From Pseudomonas putida (GTDB lineage Bacteria > Pseudomonadota > Gammaproteobacteria > Pseudomonadales > Pseudomonadaceae), in contig NZ_JAETZZ010000003.1 of assembly GCF_022627325.1 (NCBI RefSeq), forward strand, positions 353,246-417,245: a stretch of DNA of 64,000 bases. Direction: 5' to 3'. Positions 1-8,239 of this stretch are shown here, piece after piece. The notes beneath the pieces were generated by a model. That model was not told the DNA's origin and searched no databases. It saw only the letters and a program-made list of their open reading frames with translations. Positions within the stretch are counted from its first letter, which is position 1; every line of letters begins with the position of its first letter. The position numbers and the translations under genes were made by a program.

Positions 1-2
1 TG

Positions 3-44
3 CGTTACACCGTGGTCGACGGGCATGTCTGCCACGAGGGCTGA
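3..44 (+). CDS. C-terminal end of an upstream gene, probably a dihydroorotase-like protein (partial)
   Basis: Only the last 13 codons are inside the window (RYTVVDGHVCHEG, then TGA). The short beta-strand pattern 'RYTVVDGHV' resembles the closing strands of amidohydrolase-fold proteins. From memory of P. putida gene order, the gene before hslV is the non-catalytic dihydroorotase homologue pyrC', the partner of aspartate carbamoyltransferase. The identification rests on that synteny and a very short peptide, so it is tentative. The reading frame itself is supported by the clear stop, followed by a repeat-rich intergenic region. Confidence 0.4.
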   Translation, partial: RYTVVDGHVCHEG

Positions 45-57
45 GCCCGCGTAGCAC

Positions 58-134
58 GCCGCAAGCTGCAAGCTGCAAGCTGCAAGAAAAGCAGGCCCGC
101 CGGTTTTTCTTGCCGCTTGCAGCTTGCAGCTCGT
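58..134. repeat. Heptad-repeat hairpin between the upstream gene and hslV
   Basis: Four near-perfect GCAAGCT heptads (about 61-86) are followed by AAAA, a short GC-rich loop, a T-run and the reverse-complement heptads (about 112-132). The whole stretch can fold into one long imperfect hairpin. Its T-rich side and its place after the upstream stop codon would suit a transcription terminator. The same heptad family recurs at 2.2, 25.0 and 26.9 kb. Confidence 0.7.
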
Positions 135-142
135 CGCCAATG

Positions 143-170
143 GTTGAAATCCTTCCCCCCACCCCCATAT
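143..170 (+). promoter_or_regulatory. Sigma-32 (heat-shock) type promoter for hslVU
   Basis: GTTGAAA (143-149) and CCCCATAT (163-170) are separated by 13 bases. This is a close match to the RpoH consensus CTTGAAA - 13-15 nt - CCCCATNT. It lies 45 bases before the hslV start codon. hslVU is a heat-shock operon in enterobacteria, so the match fits the genes it precedes. Confidence 0.8.
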
Positions 171-215
171 GAGTCTGCATCAGGCAATTTTGCCCCGCTG
201 CGTGGAGACTCTCCC

Positions 216-746
216 TTGACCACCATCGTTTCTGTCCGCCGTCACGGCAAAGTCGTCATGGGCGGCGACGGCCAAGTATCCCTCGGCAACACCGTCATGA
301 AAGGCAACGCCAAAAAGGTACGCCGCCTGTACAACGGTGAGGTCATCGCCGGTTTCGCCGGCGCCACCGCCGACGCGTTCACCCTCTTCGAGCGTTTCGA
401 AGCCCAACTGCAGAAACACTCTGGCCATTTGGTACGTGCCGCCGTCGAGCTGGCCAAGGAATGGCGTACCGACCGTTCCCTGAGCCGCCTGGAGGCCATG
501 CTGGCCGTGGCCAACAAGGACGCATCGCTGATCATCACTGGCAACGGTGACGTGGTCGAGCCAGAAGACGGCCTGATCGCCATGGGCTCCGGCGGCGCCT
601 ACGCCCAGGCCGCAGCCCGTGCCCTGCTGAACAAGACTGACCTCTCGGCCCGCGAAATCGCTGAGACCGCACTGAACATCGCCGGTGACATTTGCGTGTT
701 CACCAACCACAACCTGACCATCGAGGAGCAGGACCTGGCCGAGTGA
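216..746 (+). CDS. hslV: ATP-dependent protease proteolytic subunit HslV (ClpQ)
   Basis: This is the peptidase of the HslUV two-component cytoplasmic protease, a proteasome-like threonine protease that degrades misfolded and regulatory proteins after unfolding by HslU. The protein begins (M)[10 protein letters not shown]; the Thr exposed after Met removal is the catalytic nucleophile, and a GDGQ motif follows near residue 20. With the TTG start at 216 the product is 176 aa, the usual length. A GGAG ribosome site (204-207) lies 8 bases upstream. An upstream ATG in frame at 117 would add 33 residues encoded by the heptad repeat and promoter, so it was rejected. hslU follows 76 bp downstream. 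Confidence 0.95.
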   Translation: MTTIVSVRRHGKVVMGGDGQVSLGNTVMKGNAKKVRRLYNGEVIAGFAGATADAFTLFERFEAQLQKHSGHLVRAAVELAKEWRTDRSLSRLEAMLAVANKDASLIITGNGDVVEPEDGLIAMGSGGAYAQAAARALLNKTDLSAREIAETALNIAGDICVFTNHNLTIEEQDLAE

Positions 747-761
747 TCAGCTGTTCTGGCG

Positions 762-780
762 CCCCGTCCCGGTGACGGGG
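762..780 (+). terminator. Hairpin between hslV and hslU
   Basis: CCCCGTC (762-768) pairs with GACGGGG (774-780) across a 5-base loop, followed by CTTTTCC. It may act as a weak intra-operon terminator or as an mRNA stability element setting the HslV:HslU ratio. Confidence 0.5.
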
Positions 781-822
781 CTTTTCCACGCTGACTCATT
801 CTGCTCGAGGACCATTTTCATC

Positions 823-2166
823 ATGTCCATGACCCCCCGCGAGATCGTCCACGAACTCAACCGCCACATCATCGGCCAGGACGACGCAAAGCGCGCCGTG
901 GCCATCGCCCTGCGCAACCGCTGGCGCCGTATGCAGCTGCCTGCCGAGCTGCGCGCCGAGGTGACGCCCAAGAACATCCTGATGATCGGCCCCACCGGCG
1001 TTGGCAAGACCGAAATTGCCCGTCGCCTGGCCAAGCTGGCCAACGCACCGTTCCTCAAGGTCGAAGCGACCAAGTTCACCGAGGTGGGCTATGTTGGCCG
1101 CGATGTCGAATCGATCATCCGCGACCTGGCTGACGCGGCCATGAAGATGCTGCGTGAGCAGGAGATCATCCGCGTGCGCCACCGCGCCGAAGATGCCGCT
1201 GAAGACCGCATTCTCGACGCCCTGCTGCCGCAGGCCCGGGTCACCAGCTTCAGCGAAGAAGCCGCGCAGACCAGCAGCGACTCCAATACCCGCCAGCTGT
1301 TCCGCAAGCGCCTGCGTGAAGGCCAGCTGGACGACAAGGAAATCGAAATCGAGGTGGCCGACGCTGTAGGCGTCGAAATCGCCGCGCCGCCCGGCATGGA
1401 AGAGATGACCAACCAGCTGCAGAGCCTGTTCGCCAACATGGGCAAGGGCAAGCGCAAGGCGCGCAAGCTCAAGGTCAAGGAAGCGTTGAAGATGGTTCGC
1501 GACGAAGAAGCGAGCCGCCTGGTCAACGATGATGACTTGAAGGCCAAGGCTCTGGAAGCGGTGGAGCAGCACGGCATCGTGTTCATCGACGAAATCGACA
1601 AGGTGGCCAAGCGTGGCAACGTCGGTGGTGCTGATGTGTCCCGTGAAGGCGTGCAGCGCGACCTGCTGCCGCTGATCGAAGGCTGCACGGTCAACACCAA
1701 GCTGGGCATGGTCAAGACCGACCACATTCTGTTCATCGCCTCTGGCGCGTTCCACCTGAGCAAGCCGAGCGACCTGGTCCCTGAACTGCAAGGCCGCCTG
1801 CCGATCCGTGTCGAGCTCAAGGCACTCACCCCAGAGGACTTCGAGCGCATCCTGCAAGAGCCGCACGCTTCGCTGACTGAACAGTACCGCGAGTTGCTCA
1901 AGACCGAAGGGCTGAACATCGAGTTCAAGGCCGACGGTATCAAGCGCCTGGCCGAGATCGCCTACCAGGTCAACGAGAAGACCGAAAACATCGGTGCCCG
2001 CCGCCTGCACACCCTGCTCGAGCGCCTGCTCGAAGAGCTGTCGTTCAGTGCTGGCGACCTGGCCAGCGCCCATGACGAAGCGCCGATCCAGATCGACGCA
2101 GCCTATGTGAACGGCCATCTGGGTGAGCTGGCGCAGAACGAAGACCTGTCGCGCTACATTCTCTAA
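823..2166 (+). CDS. hslU: ATP-dependent protease ATPase subunit HslU (ClpY)
   Basis: AAA+ unfoldase that feeds substrates into HslV in the cytoplasm. It shows a Walker A motif GPTGVGKTE near residue 56, the I-domain insertion of charged helices (about 110-240), and a Walker B VFIDEID near residue 253. It ends in the hydrophobic tail SRYIL, whose analogues dock into HslV grooves and activate the peptidase. The 447-aa length is typical. The ATG at 823 was chosen because the protein then begins [19 protein letters not shown], the family N-terminus; upstream in-frame codons overlap the intergenic hairpin. It is cotranscribed with hslV. Confidence 0.96.
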   Translation: MSMTPREIVHELNRHIIGQDDAKRAVAIALRNRWRRMQLPAELRAEVTPKNILMIGPTGVGKTEIARRLAKLANAPFLKVEATKFTEVGYVGRDVESIIRDLADAAMKMLREQEIIRVRHRAEDAAEDRILDALLPQARVTSFSEEAAQTSSDSNTRQLFRKRLREGQLDDKEIEIEVADAVGVEIAAPPGMEEMTNQLQSLFANMGKGKRKARKLKVKEALKMVRDEEASRLVNDDDLKAKALEAVEQHGIVFIDEIDKVAKRGNVGGADVSREGVQRDLLPLIEGCTVNTKLGMVKTDHILFIASGAFHLSKPSDLVPELQGRLPIRVELKALTPEDFERILQEPHASLTEQYRELLKTEGLNIEFKADGIKRLAEIAYQVNEKTENIGARRLHTLLERLLEELSFSAGDLASAHDEAPIQIDAAYVNGHLGELAQNEDLSRYIL

Positions 2167-2173
2167 GCGGGCA

Positions 2174-2368
2174 AGCTGTAAGCTGCAAGCGACAAGCTGT
2201 TTAGCGTCGCTTGCAGCACTGCGTTCAGATGGTATTTGCGGGGGTGGCTCTACTGTCACTTCTTGCAGCTTCGAGCTGTAAGCTGCAAGCGACAAGCTGT
2301 TTGGCGTCGCTTGCGGCACTGCGTTCAGATGGTCCTTGTGGGGTGGCTCTACTATCACTTCTTGCAGC
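2174..2368. repeat. Two tandem copies of a ~100-bp unit carrying heptads and a palindrome
   Basis: Bases from about 2174 to 2273 are repeated from 2274 to about 2368 with only a handful of substitutions and one single-base length difference. Each copy contains GCTGCAAGC heptad material and a perfect 9-bp inverted repeat (GCAAGCGAC ... GTCGCTTGC, 12-base spacer). More degenerate GCTTGAA/GCTTGCA heptads continue to about 2400, just before the DUF971 gene. No convincing coding frame runs through it. Confidence 0.85.
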
Positions 2369-2421
2369 TTGCAGCTTGAAGCTTGAAGCTTGCAACTTGT
2401 CGCTCAGAAGAGATTCAGACC

Positions 2422-2799
2422 ATGGCCCGCATGCCCACCGCCATCAACCTGCACAAAGCCTCCAGGACACTCAGCCTCACCTACGGTCCCGACGAGGTCT
2501 ACCACCTGCCCGCCGAATTCCTGCGCGTGCACTCACCCTCCGCCGAGGTCCAGGGCCACGGCAACCCCATCCTGCAATTCGGCAAACTCAATGTCGGCCT
2601 CAGCGGCCTCGAGCCCGCTGGCCAATATGCACTGAAATTGACCTTCGACGACGGCCATGACAGCGGGCTGTTCACCTGGGAGTACCTGGAGCAGCTGTGC
2701 CTGCGCCAGAAACAACTCTGGGCCGAGTACCTCGATGAACTGCACAAGGCCGGCAAATCCCGCGATCCTGCCGAAACAGTGGTCAAACTGATGCTCTAG
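2422..2799 (+). CDS. DUF971 / gamma-butyrobetaine hydroxylase-like N-terminal domain protein
   Basis: Small cytoplasmic protein of 125 aa made of a single GBBH-like N-terminal (DUF971) domain, a fold that in larger proteins precedes a 2-oxoglutarate dioxygenase domain, which is absent here. Characteristic stretches are the RTLSLTYG opening strand, the LRVHSPSAEVQGHG loop and LTFDDGHDSGLFTWEYL. Function is not established; members often sit near Fe-S or proteolysis genes. The ATG at 2422 follows an AGAAGAG ribosome site. In P. putida a homologue occupies the same place between hslU and phaC1. An in-frame ATG at 2383 lies in repeat DNA and was rejected. Confidence 0.9.
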   Translation: MARMPTAINLHKASRTLSLTYGPDEVYHLPAEFLRVHSPSAEVQGHGNPILQFGKLNVGLSGLEPAGQYALKLTFDDGHDSGLFTWEYLEQLCLRQKQLWAEYLDELHKAGKSRDPAETVVKLML

Positions 2800-2816
2800 C
2801 TCAAGCCTTCCACGGT

Positions 2817-2838
2817 TTAGAGCGCATTTTCTAATCTC
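2817..2838 (+). promoter_or_regulatory. Candidate PhaD operator upstream of phaC1
   Basis: TTAG (2817-2820) and CTAA (2831-2834) form inverted half sites 10 bases apart. The 22 bases from here match the element at 9509-9530 in front of phaI in the pattern TTAG.G.GA..TTCTAAT.TC (dots are differences). PhaD is known to control the phaC1 and phaI promoters in P. putida through inverted half sites, so this shared element is the natural candidate. The exact site is my inference. Confidence 0.5.
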
Positions 2839-2858
2839 ATCTGCTTGAATGCCCTACA

Positions 2859-2880
2859 GACAGCTCATTCATGGGCTGTC
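2859..2880 (+). terminator. Inverted repeat after the DUF971 gene
   Basis: GACAGC (2859-2864) pairs with GCTGTC (2875-2880), with CAT/ATG inside as further pairing, followed by TTGCG. It could end the DUF971 transcript or be a protein-binding site in the phaC1 control region. No strong T-run is present. Confidence 0.35.
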
Positions 2881-2916
2881 TTGCGCATTACATGAAAGTC
2901 GGGTAACCAATGGAGC

Positions 2917-2932
2917 TGGCAAGTTCCCTGCA
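2917..2932 (+). promoter_or_regulatory. Sigma-54-like -24/-12 element upstream of phaC1
   Basis: TGGCAAGTTCCCTGCA carries the invariant GG and GC exactly 10 bases apart and differs from TGGCACGN4TTGCW at only two positions. Sigma-54 control of phaC1 has been discussed for pseudomonads. Transcription from here would give a leader of about 200 bases. A sigma-70/PhaD-type promoter near 2835-2865 is an alternative. The intergenic stretch 2800-3151 holds this, the operator-like element and the inverted repeat, and no gene was seen in it. Confidence 0.45.
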
Positions 2933-3151
2933 TTGCTTTGAAGGCAGTCAGGGCATGGCTGGTATGTAGAGGTCGCGAGCGAAAGCAGGCTGTCTTCACA
3001 CGCAGACTCCCCCGCAGCTCATCGCCGATAGCATCCGGCCCGCAGCACCGCTGTTCCTTATCACTGGTCACCCGAGTAGCAGTACCGGGCTGTCGACTGT
3101 GCATGCGCCACAGCAAACCGGTACTCGTCTCAGGACAACGGAGCGTCGTAG

Positions 3152-4831
3152 ATGAGTAACAAGAACAACGATGAGTTGCAGCGGCAAGCCTCGGACAACA
3201 CCCTGGGCCTGAACCCGGTCATCGGCATTCGCCGCAAAGACCTGCTGAGCTCTGCGCGTACCGTGCTGCGCCAGGCCGTGCGCCAGCCGCTGCACAGCGC
3301 CAAACACGTGGCACATTTCGGCCTGGAGCTGAAAAACGTACTGCTGGGCAAGTCCAGCCTGGCCCCCGAAGGCGACGACCGCCGCTTCCAGGACCCGGCC
3401 TGGAGCAAGAACCCGCTGTACCGCCGCTACCTGCAAACCTATCTGGCCTGGCGCAAGGAGCTGCAGGACTGGATCGGCAGCAGCGACCTGTCGCCCCAGG
3501 ACATCAGCCGCGGGCAATTCGTCATCAACCTGATGACCGAAGCCATGGCACCGACCAACACCCTGTCCAACCCGGCGGCGGTCAAACGGTTCTTCGAAAC
3601 CGGCGGCAAGAGCCTGCTCGACGGCCTGTCCAACCTGGCCAAGGACGTGGTCAACAACGGCGGCATGCCCAGCCAGGTCAACATGGACGCCTTTGAAGTG
3701 GGCAAGAACCTCGGCACCAGCGAAGGCGCCGTGGTGTACCGCAATGACGTGCTGGAACTGATCCAGTACAGCCCCATCACCGAACAGGTGCACAGCCGCC
3801 CTTTGCTGGTGGTGCCGCCCCAGATCAACAAGTTCTACGTCTTCGACCTGAGCCCGGAAAAAAGCCTGGCGCGCTTCTGCCTGCGCTCGCATCAGCAGAC
3901 CTTCATCATCAGCTGGCGCAACCCGACCAAAGCCCAGCGTGAGTGGGGCCTGTCGACCTACATCGACGCACTCAAGGAAGCGGTCGACGCGGTCCTGGCG
4001 ATTACCGGCAGCAAGGACCTGAACATGCTCGGCGCCTGCTCCGGCGGCATCACCTGCACCGCGCTGGTCGGCCACTACGCCGCGCTGGGCGAGAAGAAGG
4101 TGAATGCGCTCACCCTGCTGGTCAGCGTGCTGGATACCACCCTGGATACCCAGGTCGCATTGTTCGTCGACGAGCAGACCCTCGAGTCGGCCAAGCGCCA
4201 CTCCTACCAGGCCGGCGTGCTCGAAGGCAGCGACATGGCCAAGGTGTTCGCCTGGATGCGCCCCAACGACCTGATCTGGAACTACTGGGTCAACAATTAC
4301 CTGCTCGGCAACGAGCCGCCGGTGTTCGACATCCTGTTCTGGAACAACGACACCACACGCCTGCCCGCGGCCTTCCACGGCGACCTGATCGAGATGTTCA
4401 AGAACAACCCGCTGACCCGCGCCGATGCACTGGAAGTGTGCGGGACCGCCATCGACCTGAAAAAGGTCAAGTGCGACATCTTCAGCGTGGCCGGCACCGC
4501 CGACCACATTACCCCGTGGCAGTCGTGCTACCGCTCGGCGCACCTGTTTGGCGGCAAGATCGAATTTGTCCTGTCCAACAGCGGCCACATCCAGAGCATC
4601 CTCAACCCGCCAGGCAACCCCAAGGCACGCTTCCTGACCGGTGTGGACCGCCCCGGGGACCCTTTGGCCTGGCAAGAGAACGCAGACAAACATGCCGACT
4701 CCTGGTGGCTGTATTGGCAGACATGGCTGAGCGAGCGCGCCGGCGAGCTGAAAAAGGCGCCGACCCGCCTGGGCAACCGTGCCTACGTCGCAGGTGAAGC
4801 CGCACCGGGAACTTACGTTCACGAACGTTGA
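3152..4831 (+). CDS. phaC1: Class II poly(3-hydroxyalkanoate) synthase 1
   Basis: Polymerises (R)-3-hydroxyacyl-CoA of medium chain length into PHA at the granule surface. It is an alpha/beta-hydrolase-fold protein of 559 aa, the usual length. The lipase-like box GACSGG places the catalytic Cys at 296; Asp451 (GTADHITPW) and His479 (NSGHIQS) complete the triad. The ATG at 3152 is preceded by CGGAG. The first gene of phaC1-phaZ-phaC2-phaD, it is separated from phaZ by a hairpin. An A-rich AAC/AAG run directly after the start codon looks like an Hfq/Crc catabolite-repression target. PhaC2, 970 bp downstream, is a clear paralogue. Confidence 0.97.
   Translation: MSNKNNDELQRQASDNTLGLNPVIGIRRKDLLSSARTVLRQAVRQPLHSAKHVAHFGLELKNVLLGKSSLAPEGDDRRFQDPAWSKNPLYRRYLQTYLAWRKELQDWIGSSDLSPQDISRGQFVINLMTEAMAPTNTLSNPAAVKRFFETGGKSLLDGLSNLAKDVVNNGGMPSQVNMDAFEVGKNLGTSEGAVVYRNDVLELIQYSPITEQVHSRPLLVVPPQINKFYVFDLSPEKSLARFCLRSHQQTFIISWRNPTKAQREWGLSTYIDALKEAVDAVLAITGSKDLNMLGACSGGITCTALVGHYAALGEKKVNALTLLVSVLDTTLDTQVALFVDEQTLESAKRHSYQAGVLEGSDMAKVFAWMRPNDLIWNYWVNNYLLGNEPPVFDILFWNNDTTRLPAAFHGDLIEMFKNNPLTRADALEVCGTAIDLKKVKCDIFSVAGTADHITPWQSCYRSAHLFGGKIEFVLSNSGHIQSILNPPGNPKARFLTGVDRPGDPLAWQENADKHADSWWLYWQTWLSERAGELKKAPTRLGNRAYVAGEAAPGTYVHER
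3158..3169 (+). promoter_or_regulatory. Putative Hfq/Crc catabolite-activity motif at the phaC1 start
   Basis: AACAAGAACAAC begins two codons after the phaC1 ATG and matches the A-rich AAnAAnAA pattern bound by Hfq-Crc in Pseudomonas. Crc inhibition of phaC1 translation has been reported in P. putida, consistent with this position. Confidence 0.6.
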
Positions 4832-4838
4832 GTTGTAA

Positions 4839-4869
4839 CGCCGTGGCAGCCCACGGGCAGGCCACGGCG
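4839..4869 (+). terminator. Hairpin between phaC1 and phaZ
   Basis: CGCCGTGG (4839-4846) pairs with CCACGGCG (4862-4869), with a further CCACGGG inside the loop, followed by CTTCATTC. It probably reduces read-through from phaC1 into phaZ. The T-run is poor, so termination would be partial. Confidence 0.55.
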
Positions 4870-4894
4870 CTTCATTCACCACAGAGTCATGCGC

Positions 4895-5746
4895 ATGTCG
4901 TCACACTACATATTCCGGACCGTCGAGCTGGACGACCAGTCCATCCGCACTGCCGTGCGCCCAGGCAAGCCGCACCTGACGCCGCTCTTGATCTTCAATG
5001 GTATCGGCGCCAACCTGGAGCTGGTTTTCCCGTTCATCGAAGCGCTGGACCCGGACCTCGAAGTCATTGCCTTCGACGTGCCGGGCGTGGGTGGCTCCTC
5101 CACCCCTCGCCGCCCCTATCGCTTCCCCGGCCTGGCCAAGCTGACCGCGCGCATGCTCGACTACCTGGACTACGGCCAGGTCAACGCGATCGGGGTGTCC
5201 TGGGGGGGCGCCCTGGCCCAGCAGTTCGCCCATGACTACCCAGAGCGTTGCAAGAAGCTGGTGCTGGCCGCCACCGCCGCCGGTGCATTCATGGTACCGG
5301 GTAAGCCCCGGGTGCTGTGGAACATGGCCAGCCCCCGGCGCTACATCCAGCCCTCGCATGTGATCCGTATCGCGCCGCTGATTTATGGCGGCGCCTTTCG
5401 CCGTGACCCTGACCTTGCCATGCACCATGCATCCAAAGTGCGCTCCGGCGGCAAGATGGGCTACTACTGGCAGTTGTTCGCCGGGCTGGGCTGGACCAGC
5501 ATCCACTGGCTGCACAGGATCCAGCAGCCCACGTTGGTGCTGGCCGGCGACGACGATCCGCTGATCCCGCTGATCAACATGCGCTTGCTGGCCTGGCGAA
5601 TTCCCAATGCCCAGCTACATATTATCGACGACGGTCATTTGTTCCTGATCACCCGGGCCGAAGCCGTCGCCCCGATCATCATGAAGTTCCTCGAGCAAGA
5701 ACGTCAGCGCGCGGTCATGCACCCCCGCCCGGCCTCCGGCGGCTAG
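4895..5746 (+). CDS. phaZ: Intracellular medium-chain-length PHA depolymerase
   Basis: Serine hydrolase that releases 3-hydroxyalkanoic acids from stored PHA granules, giving polymer turnover together with the synthases. It has an alpha/beta-hydrolase fold of 283 aa. The nucleophile Ser102 sits in GVSWGG, with Asp221 in GDDDPL and His248 in DDGHLF; these positions agree with the well-studied P. putida enzyme if the ATG at 4895 is used. An ATG two codons earlier (4889) has its ribosome site too close (CAGAG at 4882-4886), so 4895 is preferred. It lies between the two synthase genes. Confidence 0.95.
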   Translation: MSSHYIFRTVELDDQSIRTAVRPGKPHLTPLLIFNGIGANLELVFPFIEALDPDLEVIAFDVPGVGGSSTPRRPYRFPGLAKLTARMLDYLDYGQVNAIGVSWGGALAQQFAHDYPERCKKLVLAATAAGAFMVPGKPRVLWNMASPRRYIQPSHVIRIAPLIYGGAFRRDPDLAMHHASKVRSGGKMGYYWQLFAGLGWTSIHWLHRIQQPTLVLAGDDDPLIPLINMRLLAWRIPNAQLHIIDDGHLFLITRAEAVAPIIMKFLEQERQRAVMHPRPASGG

Positions 5747-5800
5747 GGTGCTGTTTGCTGTTGTTCTGTCCCGACCGTGGCCTGACGAAGGAGTGCTGCC

Positions 5801-7483
5801 ATGAAAGACAAACCGGCCAAAGGAACGACAACGCTCCCAGCCATCAGCATGAACGCACAGAACGCGATCGTCGGCCTGCGCGGCCGCGACCTGATTTCCA
5901 CGCTGCGCAATGTTGGCCGGCATGGTTTGCTCAACCCCATGCATACCGCACGCCACCTGCTTGCCCTGAGCGGCCAGCTGGGTCGCGTCATGCTCGGCGA
6001 CACGCCTTATTCGCCAAGCCCGCGGGACGCGCGCTTCAGCGATCCGACATGGAGCCAGAACCCGTTTTACCGCCGTGGCCTGCAGGCCTACCTGGCCTGG
6101 CAGAAGCAGACCCGCCTGTGGATAGATGAAAGCCACCTGGACGACGATGACCGGGCCCGGGCGCATTTTCTGTTCAACCAGATCAACGACGCCCTGGCAC
6201 CGAGCAACTCGTTGCTCAATCCGTTGGCGGTCAAGGAACTGCTCAATACCGGCGGGCAGAGCCTGGTGCGCGGCGTGGCCCACCTGCTCGACGACCTGCG
6301 GCACAACGACGGCCTGCCGCGCCAGGTGGACGAGCGGGCTTTCGAAGTCGGCGGCAACCTGGCGGCAACGCCGGGCGCGGTAGTGTTTCGCAACGAGATG
6401 CTGGAACTGATCCAGTACAAGCCGATGAGTGAGAAACAGCACGCTCGGCCTTTGCTGGTGGTGCCACCGCAGATCAACAAGTTCTATATCTTCGACATGC
6501 AGGCGAACAACAGTTTCGTCCAGTTCATGCTCAAGAACGGTTTGCAGGTGTTCATGGTCAGCTGGCGCAACCCCGACCCGCGCCACCGCGAATGGGGCCT
6601 GTCCAGCTACGTGGAGGCGCTTGAAGAAGCCCTCAACGCCTGCCGCAGCATCAGCGGCAACCGCGACCCCAACCTGATGGGCGCCTGCGCCGGCGGCCTG
6701 ACCATGGCCGCGCTGCAGGGCCACCTGCAAGCCAAGCACCAACTACGCCGGGTGCGCAGCGCCACCTACCTGGTCAGCTTGCTCGACAGCAAGTTCGACA
6801 GCCCCGCCAGCCTGTTCGCCGACGAGCAGACCATCGAAGCGGCCAAGCGCCGCTCCTACCAGCGCGGGGTACTGGATGGCAGCGAAGTGGCGCGGATCTT
6901 CGCCTGGATGCGGCCCAACGACCTGATCTGGAACTACTGGGTCAACAACTACCTGCTGGGCAAGACGCCGCCTGCTTTCGACATTCTCTACTGGAATGCC
7001 GACAGCACGCGGCTGCCCGCTGCACTGCATGGCGAACTGTTGGACTTCTTCAAGCTCAACCCGCTCACCCACCCCGCCGGGCTGGAGGTCTGCGGCACGC
7101 CTATCGACCTCAAGCAGGTCAACCTCGACAGTTTTACCGTGGCCGGCAGCAACGACCACATCACGCCATGGGATGCCGTGTACCGTTCGGCCTTGTTGCT
7201 GGGCGGCGAGCGGCGGTTCGTGCTGGCCAACAGCGGGCACATCCAGAGCATCATCAACCCGCCCGGCAACCCCAAGGCCTATTACCTGGACAACCCCAGG
7301 CTATCGAGTGACCCGCGTGCCTGGTTCCACGATGCCAAGCGCAACGACGGCAGCTGGTGGCCCCTGTGGCTGGAGTGGATCACCCCCCGTTCCGGCCCGC
7401 TCAAGGCGCCGCGAGTGGAGCTGGGCAACGCGACCTATCCACCGCTGGGCCCCGCGCCAGGCACCTATGTCCTGACCCGATGA
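5801..7483 (+). CDS. phaC2: Class II poly(3-hydroxyalkanoate) synthase 2
   Basis: Second mcl-PHA synthase, paralogous to PhaC1 along its whole length (560 aa). The catalytic Cys296 lies in GACAGG, with Asp452 in SNDHITPW and His480 in NSGHIQS. A strong AAGGAG site precedes the ATG at 5801. Compared with PhaC1 the box has Ala instead of Ser after Cys, a normal PhaC2 feature. Cotranscription with phaZ upstream and phaD 13 bp downstream is likely. Substrate preference relative to PhaC1 cannot be read from sequence alone. Confidence 0.96.
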   Translation: MKDKPAKGTTTLPAISMNAQNAIVGLRGRDLISTLRNVGRHGLLNPMHTARHLLALSGQLGRVMLGDTPYSPSPRDARFSDPTWSQNPFYRRGLQAYLAWQKQTRLWIDESHLDDDDRARAHFLFNQINDALAPSNSLLNPLAVKELLNTGGQSLVRGVAHLLDDLRHNDGLPRQVDERAFEVGGNLAATPGAVVFRNEMLELIQYKPMSEKQHARPLLVVPPQINKFYIFDMQANNSFVQFMLKNGLQVFMVSWRNPDPRHREWGLSSYVEALEEALNACRSISGNRDPNLMGACAGGLTMAALQGHLQAKHQLRRVRSATYLVSLLDSKFDSPASLFADEQTIEAAKRRSYQRGVLDGSEVARIFAWMRPNDLIWNYWVNNYLLGKTPPAFDILYWNADSTRLPAALHGELLDFFKLNPLTHPAGLEVCGTPIDLKQVNLDSFTVAGSNDHITPWDAVYRSALLLGGERRFVLANSGHIQSIINPPGNPKAYYLDNPRLSSDPRAWFHDAKRNDGSWWPLWLEWITPRSGPLKAPRVELGNATYPPLGPAPGTYVLTR

Positions 7484-7496
7484 GTACAACGACTGG

Positions 7497-8111
7497 ATGA
7501 AGACCCGCGACCGTATTCTCGAATGCGCCCTGCAGCTGTTCAACCAGCAGGGCGAGCCCAACGTTTCGACGCTTGAGATTGCCAACGAGCTGGGCATCAG
7601 CCCAGGCAACCTGTATTACCACTTCCACGGTAAGGAGCCTTTGATAATCGGCCTGTTCGAGCGCTTCGAAGAAGCGCTGATGCCGCTGCTGGACCCGCCC
7701 CTGGAAGTGCGCCTGGATGCCGAGGACTACTGGCTTTTTCTTCACTTGATCGTCGAACGCATGGCCCAGTACCGCTTCCTGTTCCAGGACCTGTCGAACC
7801 TGACCGGGCGCCTGCCCAAGCTGGCACGGGGCATGCGCAGCCTGATCAATGCACTTAAACGCACACTGGCGGCACTGCTGGCCAGCCTCAAAGGCCAGGG
7901 CCAGGTGGTCAGTGAAACCCAGGGGCTGGGACAGCTGGTGGAGCAGATCACCCTGACGCTCCTGTTCTCGCTGGATTACCAGCGGGTACTGGGGCGCGAG
8001 GGGGATGTAGGGATCGTGGTGTATCAGGTGATGATGCTGGTGGCGCCGCATCTGCAGGCGCCAGCGCGTGAAGCGGCGGAGCAGTTGGCGGTGCGCTACC
8101 TGGAGGGGTAG
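7497..8111 (+). CDS. phaD: TetR-type regulator of PHA genes, PhaD
   Basis: TetR-family transcription regulator of 204 aa. The N-terminal helix-turn-helix spans about residues 1-50 (TRDRILECALQLFNQQG, then LEIANELGISPGNLYYHFHGKE). The C-terminal domain is all-helical and probably binds a PHA/acyl-CoA metabolite. In P. putida PhaD activates phaC1 and phaI promoters. It starts 13 bp after phaC2 with a weak ribosome site, suggesting translational coupling. It converges on phaF, and a long hairpin lies between the two ends. Confidence 0.93.
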   Translation: MKTRDRILECALQLFNQQGEPNVSTLEIANELGISPGNLYYHFHGKEPLIIGLFERFEEALMPLLDPPLEVRLDAEDYWLFLHLIVERMAQYRFLFQDLSNLTGRLPKLARGMRSLINALKRTLAALLASLKGQGQVVSETQGLGQLVEQITLTLLFSLDYQRVLGREGDVGIVVYQVMMLVAPHLQAPAREAAEQLAVRYLEG

Positions 8112-8142
8112 GGGTAAAGATTTCCGGGGGCGCGCCTGGCCC

Positions 8143-8225
8143 CATCGCCGGCAAGCCGGCCCCCAAGTACTGCGCGGGTTTCAACGCTTGCGCAGTACGT
8201 GTGGGGGGCCGGCTTGCCGGCGATG
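8143..8225. repeat. Long REP-type hairpin between convergent phaD and phaF
   Basis: The arm 8143-8175 is the reverse complement of 8190-8225 except for a small internal mismatch. Both arms contain the P. putida REP core CGCCGGCAAGCCGGC. The position between two converging transcripts suggests a bidirectional terminator. Confidence 0.85.
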
Positions 8226-8239
8226 ACGGCGACGCGGTA

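Noticed and set aside
796..2358. 520-codon minus-strand frame across hslU
   Set aside because: Antisense to the unmistakable hslU; no domain and no ribosome site.
2174..2400. Direct repeats considered as a CRISPR array
   Set aside because: Only two long units with no spacer variation, and heptads are contiguous; no cas genes.
2211..2660. 149-codon + strand frame overlapping the DUF971 gene
   Set aside because: It runs through repeat DNA and then out of frame across the DUF971 gene; no sensible domain.
3068..4882. 604-codon minus-strand frame across phaC1
   Set aside because: Mirror frame of phaC1 with low-complexity Val/Gln/Ala composition.
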